In this document: piece after piece, positions 51,240-63,488 of the stretch | How the letters are laid out: every line of letters begins with the position of its first letter | Position numbering within the stretch: the stretch's first letter is position 1 | Origin: Rhodoferax aquaticus | GTDB lineage: Bacteria; Pseudomonadota; Gammaproteobacteria; Burkholderiales; Burkholderiaceae_C | DNA length: 64,000 bases | Assembly: GCF_006974105.1 (NCBI RefSeq) | Contig: NZ_CP036282.1 | Coordinates: 4,278,001 to 4,342,000, forward strand | Reading direction: 5' to 3' | Position numbers and translations under genes: made by a program | The notes under the pieces: model-generated | The model's input: only the letters and a program-made list of their open reading frames with translations | Told to the model about the DNA's origin: nothing | Databases searched by the model: none

Positions 51240-54200
51240 CTATTCGGCAGCAGCACCTTCGCTAGTAGAGTGGTCTGCGTCTTCTTCGGCAGTCCCCGCG
51301 AGTTCCGCAGCATCGGCTTCGGCGATAGCGCGGCGCTCTGCGTCGTCCATCTTCTCGCGCACTGCACGGGCTTCGTGGTAAGCCAAGCCTGTGCCCGCGG
51401 GAATCAAACGCCCAACAATCACGTTTTCCTTGAGACCACGCAACTCATCACGCTTGCCCATGATTGCGGCTTCAGTCAGCACGCGCGTCGTTTCTTGGAA
51501 GGACGCTGCGCTAATGAAGCTATCCGTGGACAGCGATGCTTTGGTGATACCCAAGAGCAAGTTGGTGTACGTCGCTGGGATCTTGCCTTCCGCTCGCAGA
51601 GCATCGTTGGTATTGAGCATCTCGGAACGCTCGACCTGTTCGCCATTGATGTAAGTGGAGTCACCGGCACTCTCCACAACGACGCGACGCAACATTTGGC
51701 GAACAATCACTTCAATGTGCTTGTCGTTGATCTTCACGCCTTGCAAGCGATAGACATCCTGCACTTCGTCGACGATGTAACGGGCCAACTCTTCGGAACC
51801 CAGCAATCGCAAGATGTCTTGCGGATCTGCCGGTCCGTCCACCACGGACTCACCCTTGTTGACCACCTGGCCTTCATGCACCAAGATGTTCTTTTCCTTT
51901 GGCACGAGCTCTTCCCACACGCGGCCCTCAGGATCCGTGATTTGCAGACGAACTTTACCTTTGGTCTCTTTACCGAAGGAAACAGTTCCTGTGGCTTCGG
52001 CCAACACACCTTTGTCCTTGGGTGTACGTGCTTCAAACAACTCGGCCACGCGTGGGAGACCACCGGTAATATCGCGAGTTTTCTGGCCTTCAATCGGGAT
52101 ACGTGCCAGCACCTCACCAGAACCAACATCCTGGCCGTCGCGTACTTGAACCAAGGCGCCGACCGGGAAACCAATCGTCACAGAGTGATCGGTGCCAGGG
52201 ATCTTGACTTCATTGCCGGAAGCATCAATCAGTTTCACCTGGGGACGAATCACCTTGGCAGAGCCACGGCGTTTCGGATCGATCACGACCAAGGTTGACA
52301 GGCCAGTGACCTCGTCCACTTGGCGCGCAACAGTGAGGCCTTCTTCGACGTTCTCGAAGTGAGCACGTCCAGCAAACTCGGTAATGATTGGACGAGTCAA
52401 TGGATCCCAGTTCGCCAAAATCGCGCCAGCTTTGATCGCTTGGTCGGCCTTCACGGTCAACACAGCGCCGTATGGAACCTTATGGCGCTCACGTTCGCGG
52501 CCATGCTCGTCGTGAATCACGATTTCACCGGAGCGAGAAATTACAACCAATTCTTTCTTGCCGTTGGTTACATAACGCATCGTTGCGTTGAAGCCAATGG
52601 TACCGTTGGACTTCGCTTCTACGCTGGCCGCAATCGCAGAGCGCGATGCCGCACCACCGATGTGGAACGTACGCATGGTCAACTGTGTACCTGGCTCGCC
52701 GATCGACTGCGCAGCGATCACACCCACTGCTTCACCACCGTTCACCAAGCCACCACGGCCCAGATCGCGGCCGTAGCATTTGGCGCAAATACCAAAGCGA
52801 GTCTCGCAAGTCAGGGCTGTGCGTACCTTCAACTCATCAACGCCTGCAGCTTCCAAGTCGTCAATCATGTCCTCGTCCAGCATGGTGCCAGCGACAGCCA
52901 ATACCGAACGGTTCTCTGGATGGATCACATCGTCAGCAGTCGTACGGCCCAATACGCGATCACGCAAAGACTCAATAACCTCACCGCCTTCAACGATTGC
53001 GCGCATGAGGTACCCGTTGTGCGTACCGCAGTCTTGCTCGGTAACAACCAAGTCTTGGGTAACGTCAACCAAACGGCGAGTGAGGTAGCCTGAGTTAGCT
53101 GTCTTCAAAGCCGTATCAGCCAAACCTTTACGAGCGCCGTGGGTGGAGATGAAGTACTCCAACACATTCAAGCCTTCGCGGAAGTTCGCAGTAATAGGTG
53201 TTTCGATGATCGAGCCATCAGGCTTAGCCATCAAACCACGCATACCAGCAACTTGTCGAATCTGGGCTGCAGAACCACGAGCGCCCGAGTCAGCCATCAT
53301 GTAGATGGAGTTGAAAGACTCTTGCGGCACTTTATTGCCGTGACGATCAGTCACCATTTCTTTGGACAACTGGGACATCATCACCTTGGAGACTTCGTCA
53401 CCGGCCTTACCCCAGATGTCCACCACCTTGTTGTAGCGCTCGCCGGTTGTCACCAAGCCAGACGTGTACTGCTGCGCAATTTCCTTAACTTCGTTTTCAG
53501 CACGCTCAATGATCCCAGGCTTTTCGGTTGGCACCAACATGTCGTCGATACAGATGGAAATACCTGCCTTGGTCGCGAGACGGAAGCCGTATTGCAGTAA
53601 CTTGTCAGCAAAAACAACGGTTTCTTTCAATCCGCACTTACGGAAAGAGACGTTGATAAGCTTCGAAATTTCCTTCTTCTTCAACGCCTTGTTGATGTTG
53701 GAGAAGGGCAAGCCTTTCGGCAAGATTTCGGACAAAAGTGCACGACCTGCGGTGGTTTCCCACAGCTTTACAGAGGGCACAAACTCGCCCGTTTCTTTGT
53801 CTTTGGTGTACTCAGTTAGACGAACGTTGATTTTGGCGTTCAGTTCCACTTGACCCGCATCAAACGCGCGTTGAACTTCTCCGGTGTCGGAGAAGATCAG
53901 GCCCTCACCTTTGCCGTTGATACGGTCACGTGTCGTGTAGTACAGGCCTAGAACGACGTCTTGAGACGGAACAATGGACGGTTCGCCATTGGATGGGAAC
54001 AGGACGTTGTTCGACGCAAGCATCAAAGTACGGCACTCCATCTGCGCTTCCACAGACAAAGGTACGTGTACGGCCATTTGGTCACCGTCAAAGTCAGCAT
54101 TGAACGCCGAACAGACCAGTGGGTGCAATTGGATCGCTTTACCTTCAATCAACACAGGCTCAAAGGCTTGGATACCCAAACGATGTAGCGTAGGTGCGCG

Positions 54201-55466
54201 GTTCAACATCACGGGGTGCTCTTTGATCACCTCTTCCAAGATGTCCCAGACCACCGGTGTGCCTGACTCGACTTCTTTCTTGGCAGCTTTAATCGTTGTC
54301 GCAATGCCCATGGCTTCTAAGCGAGCAAAGATGAAAGGCTTGAACAACTCCAAGGCCATCAGTTTCGGCAAACCGCACTGGTGCAGCTTGAGTGTTGGAC
54401 CCACCACAATGACGGAACGCCCAGAGTAGTCAACACGCTTGCCCAAAAGGTTTTGACGGAAGCGACCGCTCTTACCTTTGATCATGTCGGCCAATGACTT
54501 CAGAGCACGCTTGTTTGCGCCAGTCATGGCTTTACCACGGCGGCCATTGTCCAGCAAGCTGTCCACGGCTTCTTGCAACATACGCTTTTCATTGCGCGCA
54601 ATAATTTCTGGGGCCTTCAACTCCAGCAATCTACGCAGGCGGCTGTTCCGGTTGATCACACGACGGTACAAGTCGTTCAAGTCGGACGTTGCAAAACGAC
54701 CACCATCCAGCGGCACCAATGGACGTAGATCTGGTGGGAGTACAGGCAGCACTTCCAACACCATCCATTCGGGCTTGATACCAGATTTTTTGAACGCTTC
54801 AAGCAACTTCAGACGCTTGGTGTTCTTTTTGATCTTGAGCTCCGAGCCGGTAGGATCGTTGCGCAGCTTTTCAATAGAACCATCAATGTCAATGCTTTGC
54901 AGCAAATCTTTGATGCCTTCCGCGCCCATTTTGGCCTGAAACTCATCGCCATACTCTTTGAACTTCGCATCAAAGTCGTCTTCCGACATGATGCTGAATT
55001 TCTTCAGTGGCGTCATGCCTGGATCTGTGACCACGTATGCTTCAAAGTACAACACACGCTCAATGTCCCGCAATGTCATATCCAACACCAAGCCCAAACG
55101 GCTTGGCAATGACTTTAAGAACCAGATGTGGGCGCAAGGTGCTGCTAAGTCGATATGGCCCATGCGCTCACGGCGCACTTTGGTTTGGGTCACTTCGACG
55201 CCGCACTTTTCGCAAATGACGCCACGGTGCTTCAGACGTTTGTACTTACCGCACAAGCATTCGTAGTCTTTGATAGGTCCAAAGATCTTGGCGCAAAACA
55301 GGCCGTCGCGCTCGGGTTTGAACGTGCGGTAATTGATAGTTTCAGGCTTCTTAACTTCACCGAACGACCAGGAACGAATCTTCTCTGGAGAAGCCATTCC
55401 AATTTTGATGGCTTCGAAATGTTCGTCGGGCGTGAACTGCTTGAACAGGTCTAGTAATGATTTCAT
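51240..55466 (-). CDS. rpoC: RNA polymerase subunit beta'
   Basis: Beta' holds the catalytic centre of RNA polymerase. The 1408-residue protein has the N-terminal zinc site [20 protein letters not shown], the clamp helices, the active-site triad [12 protein letters not shown] (Mg-binding Asp residues) and the C-terminal zinc ribbon [19 protein letters not shown]. Length and sequence are normal for betaproteobacteria. It follows rpoB after 26 bp and is the last gene of the rplKAJL-rpoBC operon, closed by the terminator at 51181-51220. Confidence 0.98.
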   Translation of the reverse strand: MKSLLDLFKQFTPDEHFEAIKIGMASPEKIRSWSFGEVKKPETINYRTFKPERDGLFCAKIFGPIKDYECLCGKYKRLKHRGVICEKCGVEVTQTKVRRERMGHIDLAAPCAHIWFLKSLPSRLGLVLDMTLRDIERVLYFEAYVVTDPGMTPLKKFSIMSEDDFDAKFKEYGDEFQAKMGAEGIKDLLQSIDIDGSIEKLRNDPTGSELKIKKNTKRLKLLEAFKKSGIKPEWMVLEVLPVLPPDLRPLVPLDGGRFATSDLNDLYRRVINRNSRLRRLLELKAPEIIARNEKRMLQEAVDSLLDNGRRGKAMTGANKRALKSLADMIKGKSGRFRQNLLGKRVDYSGRSVIVVGPTLKLHQCGLPKLMALELFKPFIFARLEAMGIATTIKAAKKEVESGTPVVWDILEEVIKEHPVMLNRAPTLHRLGIQAFEPVLIEGKAIQLHPLVCSAFNADFDGDQMAVHVPLSVEAQMECRTLMLASNNVLFPSNGEPSIVPSQDVVLGLYYTTRDRINGKGEGLIFSDTGEVQRAFDAGQVELNAKINVRLTEYTKDKETGEFVPSVKLWETTAGRALLSEILPKGLPFSNINKALKKKEISKLINVSFRKCGLKETVVFADKLLQYGFRLATKAGISICIDDMLVPTEKPGIIERAENEVKEIAQQYTSGLVTTGERYNKVVDIWGKAGDEVSKVMMSQLSKEMVTDRHGNKVPQESFNSIYMMADSGARGSAAQIRQVAGMRGLMAKPDGSIIETPITANFREGLNVLEYFISTHGARKGLADTALKTANSGYLTRRLVDVTQDLVVTEQDCGTHNGYLMRAIVEGGEVIESLRDRVLGRTTADDVIHPENRSVLAVAGTMLDEDMIDDLEAAGVDELKVRTALTCETRFGICAKCYGRDLGRGGLVNGGEAVGVIAAQSIGEPGTQLTMRTFHIGGAASRSAIAASVEAKSNGTIGFNATMRYVTNGKKELVVISRSGEIVIHDEHGRERERHKVPYGAVLTVKADQAIKAGAILANWDPLTRPIITEFAGRAHFENVEEGLTVARQVDEVTGLSTLVVIDPKRRGSAKVIRPQVKLIDASGNEVKIPGTDHSVTIGFPVGALVQVRDGQDVGSGEVLARIPIEGQKTRDITGGLPRVAELFEARTPKDKGVLAEATGTVSFGKETKGKVRLQITDPEGRVWEELVPKEKNILVHEGQVVNKGESVVDGPADPQDILRLLGSEELARYIVDEVQDVYRLQGVKINDKHIEVIVRQMLRRVVVESAGDSTYINGEQVERSEMLNTNDALRAEGKIPATYTNLLLGITKASLSTDSFISAASFQETTRVLTEAAIMGKRDELRGLKENVIVGRLIPAGTGLAYHEARAVREKMDDAERRAIAEADAAELAGTAEEDADHSTSEGAAAE

Positions 55467-55492
55467 GGGTTAAATCCTTTTCTTGTTCGTGA

Positions 55493-58400
55493 TCAGTTAC
55501 GCTCAAGTTCAATATCAATGCCCAAGGATCTAATTTCCTTGACCAACACATTGAACGACTCGGGCATGCCCGCTTCAATCGAGTGCTCGCCCTTGACAAT
55601 GCTCTCGTAAACTTTGGTGCGACCTTGAACGTCGTCTGACTTAACAGTCAACATTTCTTGCAAGGTGTAGGAAGCGCCATAGGCTTCCAGCGCCCAAACT
55701 TCCATTTCACCAAAACGCTGTCCACCGAACTGCGCCTTACCACCCAATGGTTGTTGGGTCACCAAGCTGTAAGGTCCAGTTGAGCGGGCATGCATCTTGT
55801 CATCCACCAAATGGTGCAACTTCAAGAAGTGCATATAGCCGATAGTGGTGGGACGATCGAAGGGCTCGCCAGAACGGCCGTCGAACAGGTTTGCTTGCGT
55901 ACGTGTGGCTGTAAGGCCCTTCTGTGCAGCGATTTCGTCCGGGTAAGCCAGTTGCAACATAGAGCGAATTTCTTGCTCAGAGGCACCGTCAAACACTGGT
56001 GTGGCGAAAGGCACGCCAGATTTCAGGTTGTGCGCCATCTCCAAGACTTCATGGTCGCTCAGTTGAGTGAGATCTTCCTTGCGGCCAGTGCCGTTGTAGA
56101 GCTTCTCCATGAATGTACGAATCTCAGCAACCTTGGCTTGTTCTTGCAACATATCGCCAATGCGCTGTCCAATACCCTTGCCAGCCCAGCCCAAGTGAAC
56201 TTCCAACACCTGACCCACGTTCATACGTGAAGGCACACCCAAGGGGTTCAGACAGATATCGCACGGTGTGCCGTCTGCCATGTAAGGCATATCTTCCACG
56301 GGGACGATCTTTGAGACCACACCCTTGTTTCCATGTCGGCCCGCCATCTTGTCACCAGGCTGCAGGCGACGCTTGACAGCGATATACACCTTCACCATCT
56401 TCAAAACGCCCGCTGGCAGCTCGTCGCCTTGCGTCAGTTTCTTGCGCTTCTCTTCAAAAGCCAAGTCGAAGCTGTGTCGTGTTTGCTCAAGCGAATTCTT
56501 GATGCTTTCGAGCTGTGTTGCCACTTCGTCATCAGCAGGGCGAATGTCGAACCAATGGAAACGGTCCACAGCTGACAAGTACGCTTTGTCGATCTTCGTG
56601 CCTTTGGCGAGCTTCTGCGGACCACCATTGGCAACCTTGCCGATCAATAGTTTTTCGATACGATCAAATGCATCGGACTCAACGATACGAATTTGGTCGT
56701 TCAAGTCGAGACGGAAACGCTTCAGTTCGTCATCGATGATCTGCTGTGCACGGCGGTCACGCTGAATGCCCTCACGCGTGAAGACTTGAACGTCAATCAC
56801 AGTCCCCTTGGACCCCTGATCTACACGCAAAGAAGTGTCCTTAACGTCGCTGGCCTTTTCTCCGAAGATCGCACGCAGCAACTTTTCTTCGGGCGTAAGG
56901 GTGGTTTCGCCCTTAGGCGTCACCTTGCCAACCAAGGTATCGCCAGGTTCAACTTCAGCACCGACATAAATAATGCCGGATTCGTCAAGGCGATTGAGCT
57001 GGTGTTCGCTCAGATTCGGAATATCACGACTTATCTCTTCAGCGCCCAACTTGGTGTCTCGCGCCATCACGACGAGCTCTTCAATGTGGATCGATGTGTA
57101 ACGATCTTCAGCGACAACGCGCTCGCTGATCAAAATCGAATCTTCGAAGTTGTAGCCATTCCACGGCATAAACGCGATCAGCATGTTCTGACCAAGCGCC
57201 AATTCGCCTAGGTCAGTGGATGCACCGTCAGCAATGACGTCACCCTTTGCCAGCTTGTCGCCTTTTTTCACAACTGGACGCTGGTGAATGTTGGTGTTTT
57301 GGTTAGAACGCTGATACTTGATCAGGTTGTAGATGTCCACACCAACTTCACCAGCCTGGGCTTCCGCATCATTCACACGGATCACGACACGGGTTGCATC
57401 CACATAGTCGACAACCCCGCCCCGGGAGGCGGTTACCACAGTGCCAGAGTCAACTGCTGCTACGCGTTCAATACCGGTGCCAACCATAGGCTTTTCAGGA
57501 CGCAGTACTGGAACGGCTTGGCGAGACATATTGGCACCCATCAAGGCACGGTTTGCATCGTCATGTTCGAGGAACGGTACGAGAGACGCCGCCACAGAGA
57601 CAATCTGGGCAGGCGACACGTCCATGTACTGAACGCGGTCAGCGCTAGTCAAGATGGATTCGCCTGCCTCACGTGCAGAGATCAACTCGCCAGATAACTT
57701 GCCCTGCTCATCCAAGGCCGCGTTCGCCTGGGCAATGACATATTTTCCTTCTTCGATCGCTGAAAGATAGTCAATGTCCATGGTTACTTGACCATCAACC
57801 ACTCGACGGTATGGCGTTTCGATGAAGCCATACTCATTCAAGCGCGCGTACAAAGCCAGCGAATTGATAAGACCAATGTTTGGTCCTTCTGGAGTTTCAA
57901 TCGGGCAAACGCGACCGTAATGCGTGACGTGAACGTCACGCACTTCAAAACCTGCACGCTCCCGTGTCAATCCGCCTGGGCCAAGGGCAGACACACGTCG
58001 CTTATGCGTAATCTCGGACAGAGGATTCGTCTGATCCATGAACTGAGACAACTGAGACGCGCCAAAAAACTCCTTCAGGGCTGCGGAGATTGGCTTGCTA
58101 TTGATTAAGTCGTGTGGCATCAAGGGCTCTTGCTCCGCCTGACCTAAACGCTCTTTCACAGCCTTCTCGATACGCGCCAAGCCGGTGCGATACTGGTTCT
58201 CAGCCAATTCACCTACGCAGCGAACGCGCCGATTTCCCAAATGGTCAATATCGTCGACTTCACCACGACCGTTGCGCAGATCCACCAAGATTTTTGCCAC
58301 AGCCAAAATGTCTTCGTTGGTCAACACCATAGGACCCTTAGAGTCAGGGCGTCCCATTTTTGCATTGAACTTCATGCGGCCAACGCGTGACAAATCGTAG

Positions 58401-59605
58401 GTATCAGGGTTGTAGAACAGCCGTTGGAATAGCGCTTGCACCGCGTCTTCCGTTGGCGGCTCGCCAGGACGCATCATGCGGTAGATGGCAACCCGCGCTG
58501 CAAACTCATCCGCTGTCTCGTCAGTACGCAGAGTTTGAGAGATGTAGGCACCTTGATCCAACTCATTGGTATAGATGCAAGGCAAGTCCAAAATACCGGC
58601 GGACCGCAACTTTTTCAAGAGCGTTTCTGTCAGTTCTTCATTGGCTTTTGCAATGATCTCACCGGTATCGCCATCGATTACATTGCGTGCCACAACACGA
58701 CCGATGAGGAAGTCTTCAGGGACGCTGATATGGCTAGTGCCAGATTGCTCTAGCTCACGTGTATGACGCGCGGTGACACGTTTGTCTTTGGCGACAACGA
58801 CCTTGCCGCTCTTGTCTGTAATGTCAAAACGAGCAACTTCACCTCGTAAACGTTCAGCCACAAACTCCATTTGTGCGCCGCTGTCCATCAGACGGAAATT
58901 GTCGTTCACAAAGAAATTGGCCAAGATAGATTCGTTGTTTAGACCAATCGCCTTAAGCAAAATCGTGACCGGCATTTTTCTGCGGCGGTCCACACGGAAA
59001 TACAACAGGTCTTTAGGATCAAATTCAAAATCCAACCAGGAGCCGCGGTACGGAATGATCCGAGCAGAGAAAAGCAGCTTTCCAGAGCTGTGCGTCTTGC
59101 CCTTATCGTGTTCGAAGAATACGCCAGGAGATCGGTGCAACTGCGACACAATCACGCGCTCAGTTCCGTTGATGATGAAAGAACCTTTGCTTGTCATCAA
59201 CGGGACTTCGCCCATGTAGACTTCTTGCTCCTTCACTTCTTTTACAACTTTGTTTTGTGTTGTAGAAGACTCGCGGTCATAGATGATCAACTGAACTTTG
59301 GCTCGGACAGCGGAGGCAAATGTCAAACCGCGCGTCTGACATTCACGAACATCAAACGTGGGTTTGGCCAAGTTGTACTCAAGGTACTTCATCTCGACAA
59401 AGCCATTGTGGGAGACTATCGGAAAAGCTGCCTCAAAGGCCGCTTGAAGGCCCTCTGCTGTGCGCTTCTTTGGCGCGACATCTGCTTGCAAAAACGCAAC
59501 ATATGCGTCTTTCTGCATCTGCAGCAAGTAGGGGATTTCGAGCACGCTATCGCGGCTTCCGAAATTTTTACGAATACGTTTGCGTTCAGTGAATGTGTAA
59601 GCCAT
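55493..59605 (-). CDS. rpoB: RNA polymerase subunit beta
   Basis: Beta forms the other half of the active cleft and is the target of rifampicin. The 1370-residue protein is full length. The rifampicin region shows [20 protein letters not shown] followed by [12 protein letters not shown], the wild-type sequence of sensitive strains. [25 protein letters not shown] and [20 protein letters not shown] are also present. The start at 59603-59605 has a GGAGATCT Shine-Dalgarno. It is separated from rplL by an attenuator-like hairpin and a long stem, as in E. coli. Confidence 0.98.
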   Translation of the reverse strand: MAYTFTERKRIRKNFGSRDSVLEIPYLLQMQKDAYVAFLQADVAPKKRTAEGLQAAFEAAFPIVSHNGFVEMKYLEYNLAKPTFDVRECQTRGLTFASAVRAKVQLIIYDRESSTTQNKVVKEVKEQEVYMGEVPLMTSKGSFIINGTERVIVSQLHRSPGVFFEHDKGKTHSSGKLLFSARIIPYRGSWLDFEFDPKDLLYFRVDRRRKMPVTILLKAIGLNNESILANFFVNDNFRLMDSGAQMEFVAERLRGEVARFDITDKSGKVVVAKDKRVTARHTRELEQSGTSHISVPEDFLIGRVVARNVIDGDTGEIIAKANEELTETLLKKLRSAGILDLPCIYTNELDQGAYISQTLRTDETADEFAARVAIYRMMRPGEPPTEDAVQALFQRLFYNPDTYDLSRVGRMKFNAKMGRPDSKGPMVLTNEDILAVAKILVDLRNGRGEVDDIDHLGNRRVRCVGELAENQYRTGLARIEKAVKERLGQAEQEPLMPHDLINSKPISAALKEFFGASQLSQFMDQTNPLSEITHKRRVSALGPGGLTRERAGFEVRDVHVTHYGRVCPIETPEGPNIGLINSLALYARLNEYGFIETPYRRVVDGQVTMDIDYLSAIEEGKYVIAQANAALDEQGKLSGELISAREAGESILTSADRVQYMDVSPAQIVSVAASLVPFLEHDDANRALMGANMSRQAVPVLRPEKPMVGTGIERVAAVDSGTVVTASRGGVVDYVDATRVVIRVNDAEAQAGEVGVDIYNLIKYQRSNQNTNIHQRPVVKKGDKLAKGDVIADGASTDLGELALGQNMLIAFMPWNGYNFEDSILISERVVAEDRYTSIHIEELVVMARDTKLGAEEISRDIPNLSEHQLNRLDESGIIYVGAEVEPGDTLVGKVTPKGETTLTPEEKLLRAIFGEKASDVKDTSLRVDQGSKGTVIDVQVFTREGIQRDRRAQQIIDDELKRFRLDLNDQIRIVESDAFDRIEKLLIGKVANGGPQKLAKGTKIDKAYLSAVDRFHWFDIRPADDEVATQLESIKNSLEQTRHSFDLAFEEKRKKLTQGDELPAGVLKMVKVYIAVKRRLQPGDKMAGRHGNKGVVSKIVPVEDMPYMADGTPCDICLNPLGVPSRMNVGQVLEVHLGWAGKGIGQRIGDMLQEQAKVAEIRTFMEKLYNGTGRKEDLTQLSDHEVLEMAHNLKSGVPFATPVFDGASEQEIRSMLQLAYPDEIAAQKGLTATRTQANLFDGRSGEPFDRPTTIGYMHFLKLHHLVDDKMHARSTGPYSLVTQQPLGGKAQFGGQRFGEMEVWALEAYGASYTLQEMLTVKSDDVQGRTKVYESIVKGEHSIEAGMPESFNVLVKEIRSLGIDIELERN

Positions 59606-59771
59606 TAGATCTCCGGGCAAAGACTGAGGAATCCTGGGGGTCCTAGGCGACTGTCGTATTGAGCTTTTCCGTCAATACTGCTTGGTGATTGGCCACTACC
59701 AACCATTGGCGGACGGCTGTACATTGCGCACAGCCCGAACCAAGGCATCTTCTGCAGTCGGAATCAGAAGA

Positions 59772-59806
59772 CACTGAAAAACAAACCACTGGTTTGCTTT
59801 TCAGTG
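59772..59806 (-). other. Long stem-loop in the rplL-rpoB gap, possible RNase III site
   Basis: CACTGAAAA-A-CAAACCA pairs with TGGTTTG-C-TTTTCAGTG over 17 positions with one mismatch and a single-base apical gap. It lies between the attenuator hairpin and rpoB. In E. coli the same gap has an RNase III site; the analogy is inference. Confidence 0.6.
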
Positions 59807-59820
59807 CGCTCTTTACAGCG

Positions 59821-59856
59821 CAAAAAGGCTGGGAACCTTTTACGGGCTCCCAGCCT
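59821..59856 (-). terminator. Terminator-like attenuator after rplL
   Basis: On the minus strand AGGCTGGGA pairs with TCCCAGCCT and is followed by TTTTT. It lies 16 bp after the rplL stop and before rpoB, so part of the transcripts probably end here and the ribosomal proteins are made in excess over polymerase. Confidence 0.8.
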
Positions 59857-59872
59857 ATCACACAAGTTGAAT

Positions 59873-60247
59873 TTACTTGAGTTCTGCCTTAGCGCCAGCT
59901 TCCACCAGCTTCTTAACAGCAGCTTCAGCATCTGCCTTAGCAATGCCTTCTTTGACGTTCTTGGGTGCGCCATCGACCAAGTCTTTAGCTTCCTTGAGGC
60001 CCAGACCTGTGATTTCGCGAACAGCCTTAATCACAGAAACCTTAGTTGCACCAGCGTCGAGCAAAACTACGTTGAATTCTGTCTGCTCTTCAGCAGCTGC
60101 AGCAGTTGCACCGCCACCAGCAGCAGGAGCAGCCATTGCAGCTGCGCTTACGCCGAATTTCTCTTCGATGGCTTTCACCAAGTCGTTGAGTTCCATGACC
60201 GTCATGCTATCCAATGCGGTCAAAAATGCGTCTTTATCGAATGCCAT
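59873..60247 (-). CDS. rplL: Ribosomal protein L7/L12
   Basis: L7/L12 forms the flexible stalk of the 50S subunit that recruits translation factors. The 124 residues show the N-terminal dimerisation part ([29 protein letters not shown]), an Ala-rich hinge ([20 protein letters not shown]) and the C-terminal factor-binding domain ([20 protein letters not shown]). It follows rplJ after 41 bp. Confidence 0.97.
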   Translation of the reverse strand: MAFDKDAFLTALDSMTVMELNDLVKAIEEKFGVSAAAMAAPAAGGGATAAAAEEQTEFNVVLLDAGATKVSVIKAVREITGLGLKEAKDLVDGAPKNVKEGIAKADAEAAVKKLVEAGAKAELK

Positions 60248-60288
60248 TTTTTATCCTAACAATATTGATTTGTATGTGCAACGGTCAA

Positions 60289-60813
60289 TTAAGCCGCTAC
60301 AGCCTCTGCGGGAGCTTCTACTGCACCAGCACCTTTTTTCTCTGCCACAGCTACCAGCACACGAGCGGTGCGGGAAATTGGGGATTGCATCAAGCCCAAC
60401 AATTGAGCAAGCAACACTTCCTTGGATGGAATGCTTGCCAACTGCTTAACGCCATTCGCGTCTAGGCTTTTGCCTCCGTATGCGCCACCGCGAATAACCA
60501 ACTTGTCATTGGTTTTCGCGAAGTCTGCAACCACACGGGCCGCAGCAACTGCATCTTCAGAGAAGCCATAGATCAACGGACCGGTCATCATGTCGGACAC
60601 GACTTCAAACGAACTTCCAGCCACGGAACGACGGGCCAAAGTGTTTTTCAAAACACTGAGACTTACGCCATTGCTTCGCGCTGCTGTACGCAACTTCGTC
60701 ATGTCAGCGACCGTAATGCCGCGGTATTCCGCCATCACGAGCGTTTGAGCTTTTGCGGCGAGGCCAGTCACATCACTGATGACCGCTTCTTTCTCACTGC
60801 GATTAAGACTCAA
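60289..60813 (-). CDS. rplJ: Ribosomal protein L10, TTG start
   Basis: L10 anchors the L7/L12 dimers to the ribosome and represses its own operon. The 174-residue sequence ([20 protein letters not shown], then [17 protein letters not shown]) is typical. No ATG fits; TTG at 60811-60813 with AAGGAG seven bases before it is the start. The TTG may limit translation. The leader upstream is a likely L10-binding RNA. Confidence 0.95.
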   Translation of the reverse strand: MSLNRSEKEAVISDVTGLAAKAQTLVMAEYRGITVADMTKLRTAARSNGVSLSVLKNTLARRSVAGSSFEVVSDMMTGPLIYGFSEDAVAAARVVADFAKTNDKLVIRGGAYGGKSLDANGVKQLASIPSKEVLLAQLLGLMQSPISRTARVLVAVAEKKGAGAVEAPAEAVAA

Positions 60814-61060
60814 GGTCTACTCCTTAAAAATGTACTTTCATGCCAATTAAGGCACTTAAGTACGCCACATTGCAGCGATCAACTGTTTTGGATGTTATTT
60901 CCATGAGCAGCGGAATCGCCATCTGCGTTGGTTTTCTCTGATTAAGGACAGAGGCTTGCTTCCAAACCTCTTCCACCAACGGTCTTGGATGACCTGCCTA
61001 CTCTCGCGAGCGGACAGCCCACCACTTTGCGCTACTCTTGCGAGTAGCTCAAATCTTCGA
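60814..61060 (-). promoter_or_regulatory. rplJ leader, probable L10 autoregulatory RNA
   Basis: The 247-bp gap between rplA and rplJ has no gene. On the minus strand it contains short paired stretches such as CTACTC with GAGTAG, CTCGCGAG, and a purine-rich segment with CTCTGTCCTTAATCAGAG. This fits the L10(L12)4-binding leader described for other bacteria. The placement is certain; the exact fold was not computed. Confidence 0.55.
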
Positions 61061-61756
61061 TTAGGCTGCGATAGTTTGCAAGTCAACGCGGACGCCTACG
61101 CCCATCGTCGATGAAACCGCAACCTTCTTCAAGTACACGCCTTTGCTTGTGGCGGGTTTTGCTTTGTTCAACGCATCGACCAAGGCGGCCAAATTCGCTT
61201 GCAGCTTCTCTGCTTCGAATGAACGACGACCAATAGTCGAGTGGACGATACCGGCTTTGTCGACACGGAACTGAACTTGACCGGCTTTTGCGTTCTTAAC
61301 AGCGGTAGCCACATCCGGAGTGACCGTGCCAACCTTCGGGTTAGGCATCAGGCCGCGTGGGCCCAAGATTTGACCCAATGTACCCACAATACGCATGGCA
61401 TCAGGCGCCGCGATTACGACGTCAAAGGGCATATCACCGGCCTTGACCATTGCAGCCAAATCGTCCATACCAACAACATCGGCACCAGCGGCCTTCGCTT
61501 CTTCGGCCTTTGCGCCTTGGGCGAACACAGCAACGCGCTTTGTCTTACCGGTGCCGTTTGGCAACACAACCGCACCACGAACAACTTGATCTGACTTTTT
61601 GGCGTCGATCCCTAGCTGCACAGCAACATCGATAGACTCGTCAAATTTGGCGTTGGCAAACTCTTTTACCAATCCAAGTGCGTCGCCCAATTTGTACAAC
61701 TTATTGGTATCAACTTTGCCAGCTTGGGATTTTTGTTTCTTTGTGAGCTTAGTCAT
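61061..61756 (-). CDS. rplA: Ribosomal protein L1
   Basis: L1 binds 23S rRNA at the E-site stalk and represses the L11-L1 mRNA. The 231 residues include [21 protein letters not shown], the RNA-binding part, [21 protein letters not shown] and [14 protein letters not shown]. It starts on the base after the rplK stop. Confidence 0.97.
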   Translation of the reverse strand: MTKLTKKQKSQAGKVDTNKLYKLGDALGLVKEFANAKFDESIDVAVQLGIDAKKSDQVVRGAVVLPNGTGKTKRVAVFAQGAKAEEAKAAGADVVGMDDLAAMVKAGDMPFDVVIAAPDAMRIVGTLGQILGPRGLMPNPKVGTVTPDVATAVKNAKAGQVQFRVDKAGIVHSTIGRRSFEAEKLQANLAALVDALNKAKPATSKGVYLKKVAVSSTMGVGVRVDLQTIAA

Positions 61757-62188
61757 TTACACGCCCTCCACATTCACGCCCATGGAGCGCGCAGATCCGG
61801 CAATAGTACGGACGGCTGCATCCATATCAGCTGCAGTCAGGTCTTTCATTTTTGTCTTGGCGATTTCTTCAAGCTGAGCTCTAGTAATCTTGCCAACTTT
61901 AACAGTGTGGGGCGTTGAAGATCCCTTGTCGATCTTCACGGCCTTTTTGATCAATACAGTCGATGGAGGCGACTTAATGATGAACGTAAAGCTCTTATCC
62001 GCAAATGCAGTGATGACCACTGGTAGTGGCAGGCCAGGCTCAACACCTTGAGTTTGCGCATTGAATGCCTTGCAAAACTCCATAATATTGAGACCACGTT
62101 GACCCAACGCAGGGCCAATTGGGGGGGACGGATTCGCCTTACCAGCAGGCACTTGCAGCTTGATGAATCCGACGATTTTCTTCGCCAT
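61757..62188 (-). CDS. rplK: Ribosomal protein L11
   Basis: L11 is part of the GTPase-associated centre of the 50S subunit. The 143 residues include [25 protein letters not shown], the thiostrepton-site region, and the RNA-binding C-terminus ending in [22 protein letters not shown] precedes the ATG at 62186-62188. It follows nusG after 130 bp. Confidence 0.98.
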   Translation of the reverse strand: MAKKIVGFIKLQVPAGKANPSPPIGPALGQRGLNIMEFCKAFNAQTQGVEPGLPLPVVITAFADKSFTFIIKSPPSTVLIKKAVKIDKGSSTPHTVKVGKITRAQLEEIAKTKMKDLTAADMDAAVRTIAGSARSMGVNVEGV

Positions 62189-62318
62189 GTTTTCTCCTTA
62201 CGGGTTCTAACGCTTCAGCTTGTGGTAACAAGTTTTCGCTCCCCGGGGGTTAACGACTCTAAATTAGTATGTCCGCACCGAGTCGGGAAATGCGGCATAT
62301 TTTCAATCAAATAGCCAG
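62189..62318 (-). other. nusG-rplK gap
   Basis: No gene was seen. On the minus strand there are short inverted repeats, GACTC with GAGTC and CTTGT with ACAAG, that could form a leader structure for rplK. Confidence 0.35.
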
Positions 62319-62909
62319 CTAAGTCTTTTCGATTTGTGAAAAATCAAGCTCTACTGGTGTTGAACGACCAAAAATGGTGACAGACACGCGAACCTTACTC
62401 TTCTCATAGTTCACGTCTTCAACGGAGCCATTGAAGTCTGTGAATGGCCCCTCTTTCACTCGAACAAACTCGCCAACCATGAACTCTATTTTATGCCGAG
62501 GCTTCTCAGTGCCTTCCTGCATTTGGTTCACAATCTTCATCACTTCAGCCTCGGAAATCGGGGCGGGCCGATTCTTCACCCCACCAACGAATCCCGTGAC
62601 CTTATTCGTATTTTTGATGAGATGCCAAGTGTCATCGTTCATCACCATTTCGACCAACACGTATCCTGGAAAGAATTTCCGCTCGGTGGTCTTTTTCTGT
62701 CCGTTTTTTACTTCTACAACCTCTTCCATCGGAACCAAGACGCGCCCAAACTTGTCTTGCATTCCCTCGCGTGCAATTCTTTCCAATATGTTGCGTTCGA
62801 CTGCCTTCTCCATTCCCGAGTAAGCATGAACCACATACCAGCGCAGGTCTGGATTTGTCGCAGAAGCTGCCAAAGGCGCGTCAGAGGAAACTTCCAATTG
62901 ATCAGTCAT
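62319..62909 (-). CDS. nusG: Transcription antitermination factor NusG
   Basis: NusG links RNA polymerase to Rho or the ribosome. The 196-residue protein has the NGN domain ([19 protein letters not shown], then [14 protein letters not shown]) and a C-terminal KOW domain ([20 protein letters not shown]). The ATG at 62907-62909 shares one base with the secE stop, so the two are translationally coupled. Confidence 0.97.
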   Translation of the reverse strand: MTDQLEVSSDAPLAASATNPDLRWYVVHAYSGMEKAVERNILERIAREGMQDKFGRVLVPMEEVVEVKNGQKKTTERKFFPGYVLVEMVMNDDTWHLIKNTNKVTGFVGGVKNRPAPISEAEVMKIVNQMQEGTEKPRHKIEFMVGEFVRVKEGPFTDFNGSVEDVNYEKSKVRVSVTIFGRSTPVELDFSQIEKT

Positions 62910-63292
62910 TATTTTTTCCAGCCCAGAAACAAATCGTAGAAGAGCCACTCCAAGGTCTTATCGGTAAGCCACAGGAAAACAGCCATGATCAAGACAAAAC
63001 CGAACACGTAGGCGGTAATTTGCATTGCTTCTTTTCGTGCAGGCCAAACGACCTTGCGAACCTCTCGCCAAGCGTCTTTGCCAAAGGCAATAAGTTGCCG
63101 CCCTGACTCCGTCAGAAAGAAAACGATCAATGAAGCAGCAACTCCCAATAGCAAGACAAGCCACTGCAGCAATACACCTTGCTTACCCAAAAGATAGAAA
63201 GCTACCAGCGACCCAACTAACAGTGCGGCAGCAAGCACCAGCTTTGCGGTATCAGCCCCGGAGTTGACGGTTTGAACTTGAGTAGTCGCCAT
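62909..63292 (-). CDS. secE: Preprotein translocase subunit SecE
   Basis: SecE stabilises the SecY channel. The 127-residue protein has three TM segments ([40 protein letters not shown] and [20 protein letters not shown]), with the conserved amphipathic helix [18 protein letters not shown] before the last. This is the long, three-TM form found in proteobacteria. The ATG at 63290-63292 is preferred over an upstream in-frame TTG. It lies between tRNA-Trp and nusG. Confidence 0.96.
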   Translation of the reverse strand: MATTQVQTVNSGADTAKLVLAAALLVGSLVAFYLLGKQGVLLQWLVLLLGVAASLIVFFLTESGRQLIAFGKDAWREVRKVVWPARKEAMQITAYVFGFVLIMAVFLWLTDKTLEWLFYDLFLGWKK

Positions 63293-63350
63293 ATTTTCCA
63301 AATGCGTTTCCGCAACAATCTCTTCTAAATTTGCCTTTTTCAAGGCACCG

Positions 63351-63375
63351 AAGCCCGCTACACAGTAGCGGGCTT
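63351..63375 (-). other. Perfect hairpin between tRNA-Trp and secE
   Basis: AAGCCCGCTAC and GTAGCGGGCTT are perfect 11-base arms around a 3-base loop. No T-run follows on the minus strand, so it is more likely a tRNA-processing or stability element than a full terminator. Confidence 0.5.
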
Positions 63376-63403
63376 GGAGTTCATTGCCACCTTGCTATCC
63401 TGG

Positions 63404-63479
63404 TGGCAGGGGCAGTAAGAATCGAACTTACAACCTTCGGTTTTGGAGACCGACGCTCTGCCAATTGAGCTATACCCCT
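63404..63479 (-). tRNA. tRNA-Trp (anticodon CCA)
   Basis: Seventy-six bases: acceptor AGGGGTA with TGCCCCT, D-arm GCTCAATTGGCAGAGC, anticodon arm GGTCTCCAAAACC, T-arm with TTCGATT, and encoded CCA. It sits between tuf and secE, as in most betaproteobacteria. Confidence 0.97.
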
Positions 63480-63488
63480 ATATGCGAA

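Noticed and set aside
51270..53093. Several long plus-strand frames opposite rpoC
   Set aside because: rpoC is unmistakable; these frames have no motifs and are shadows of its codon bias.
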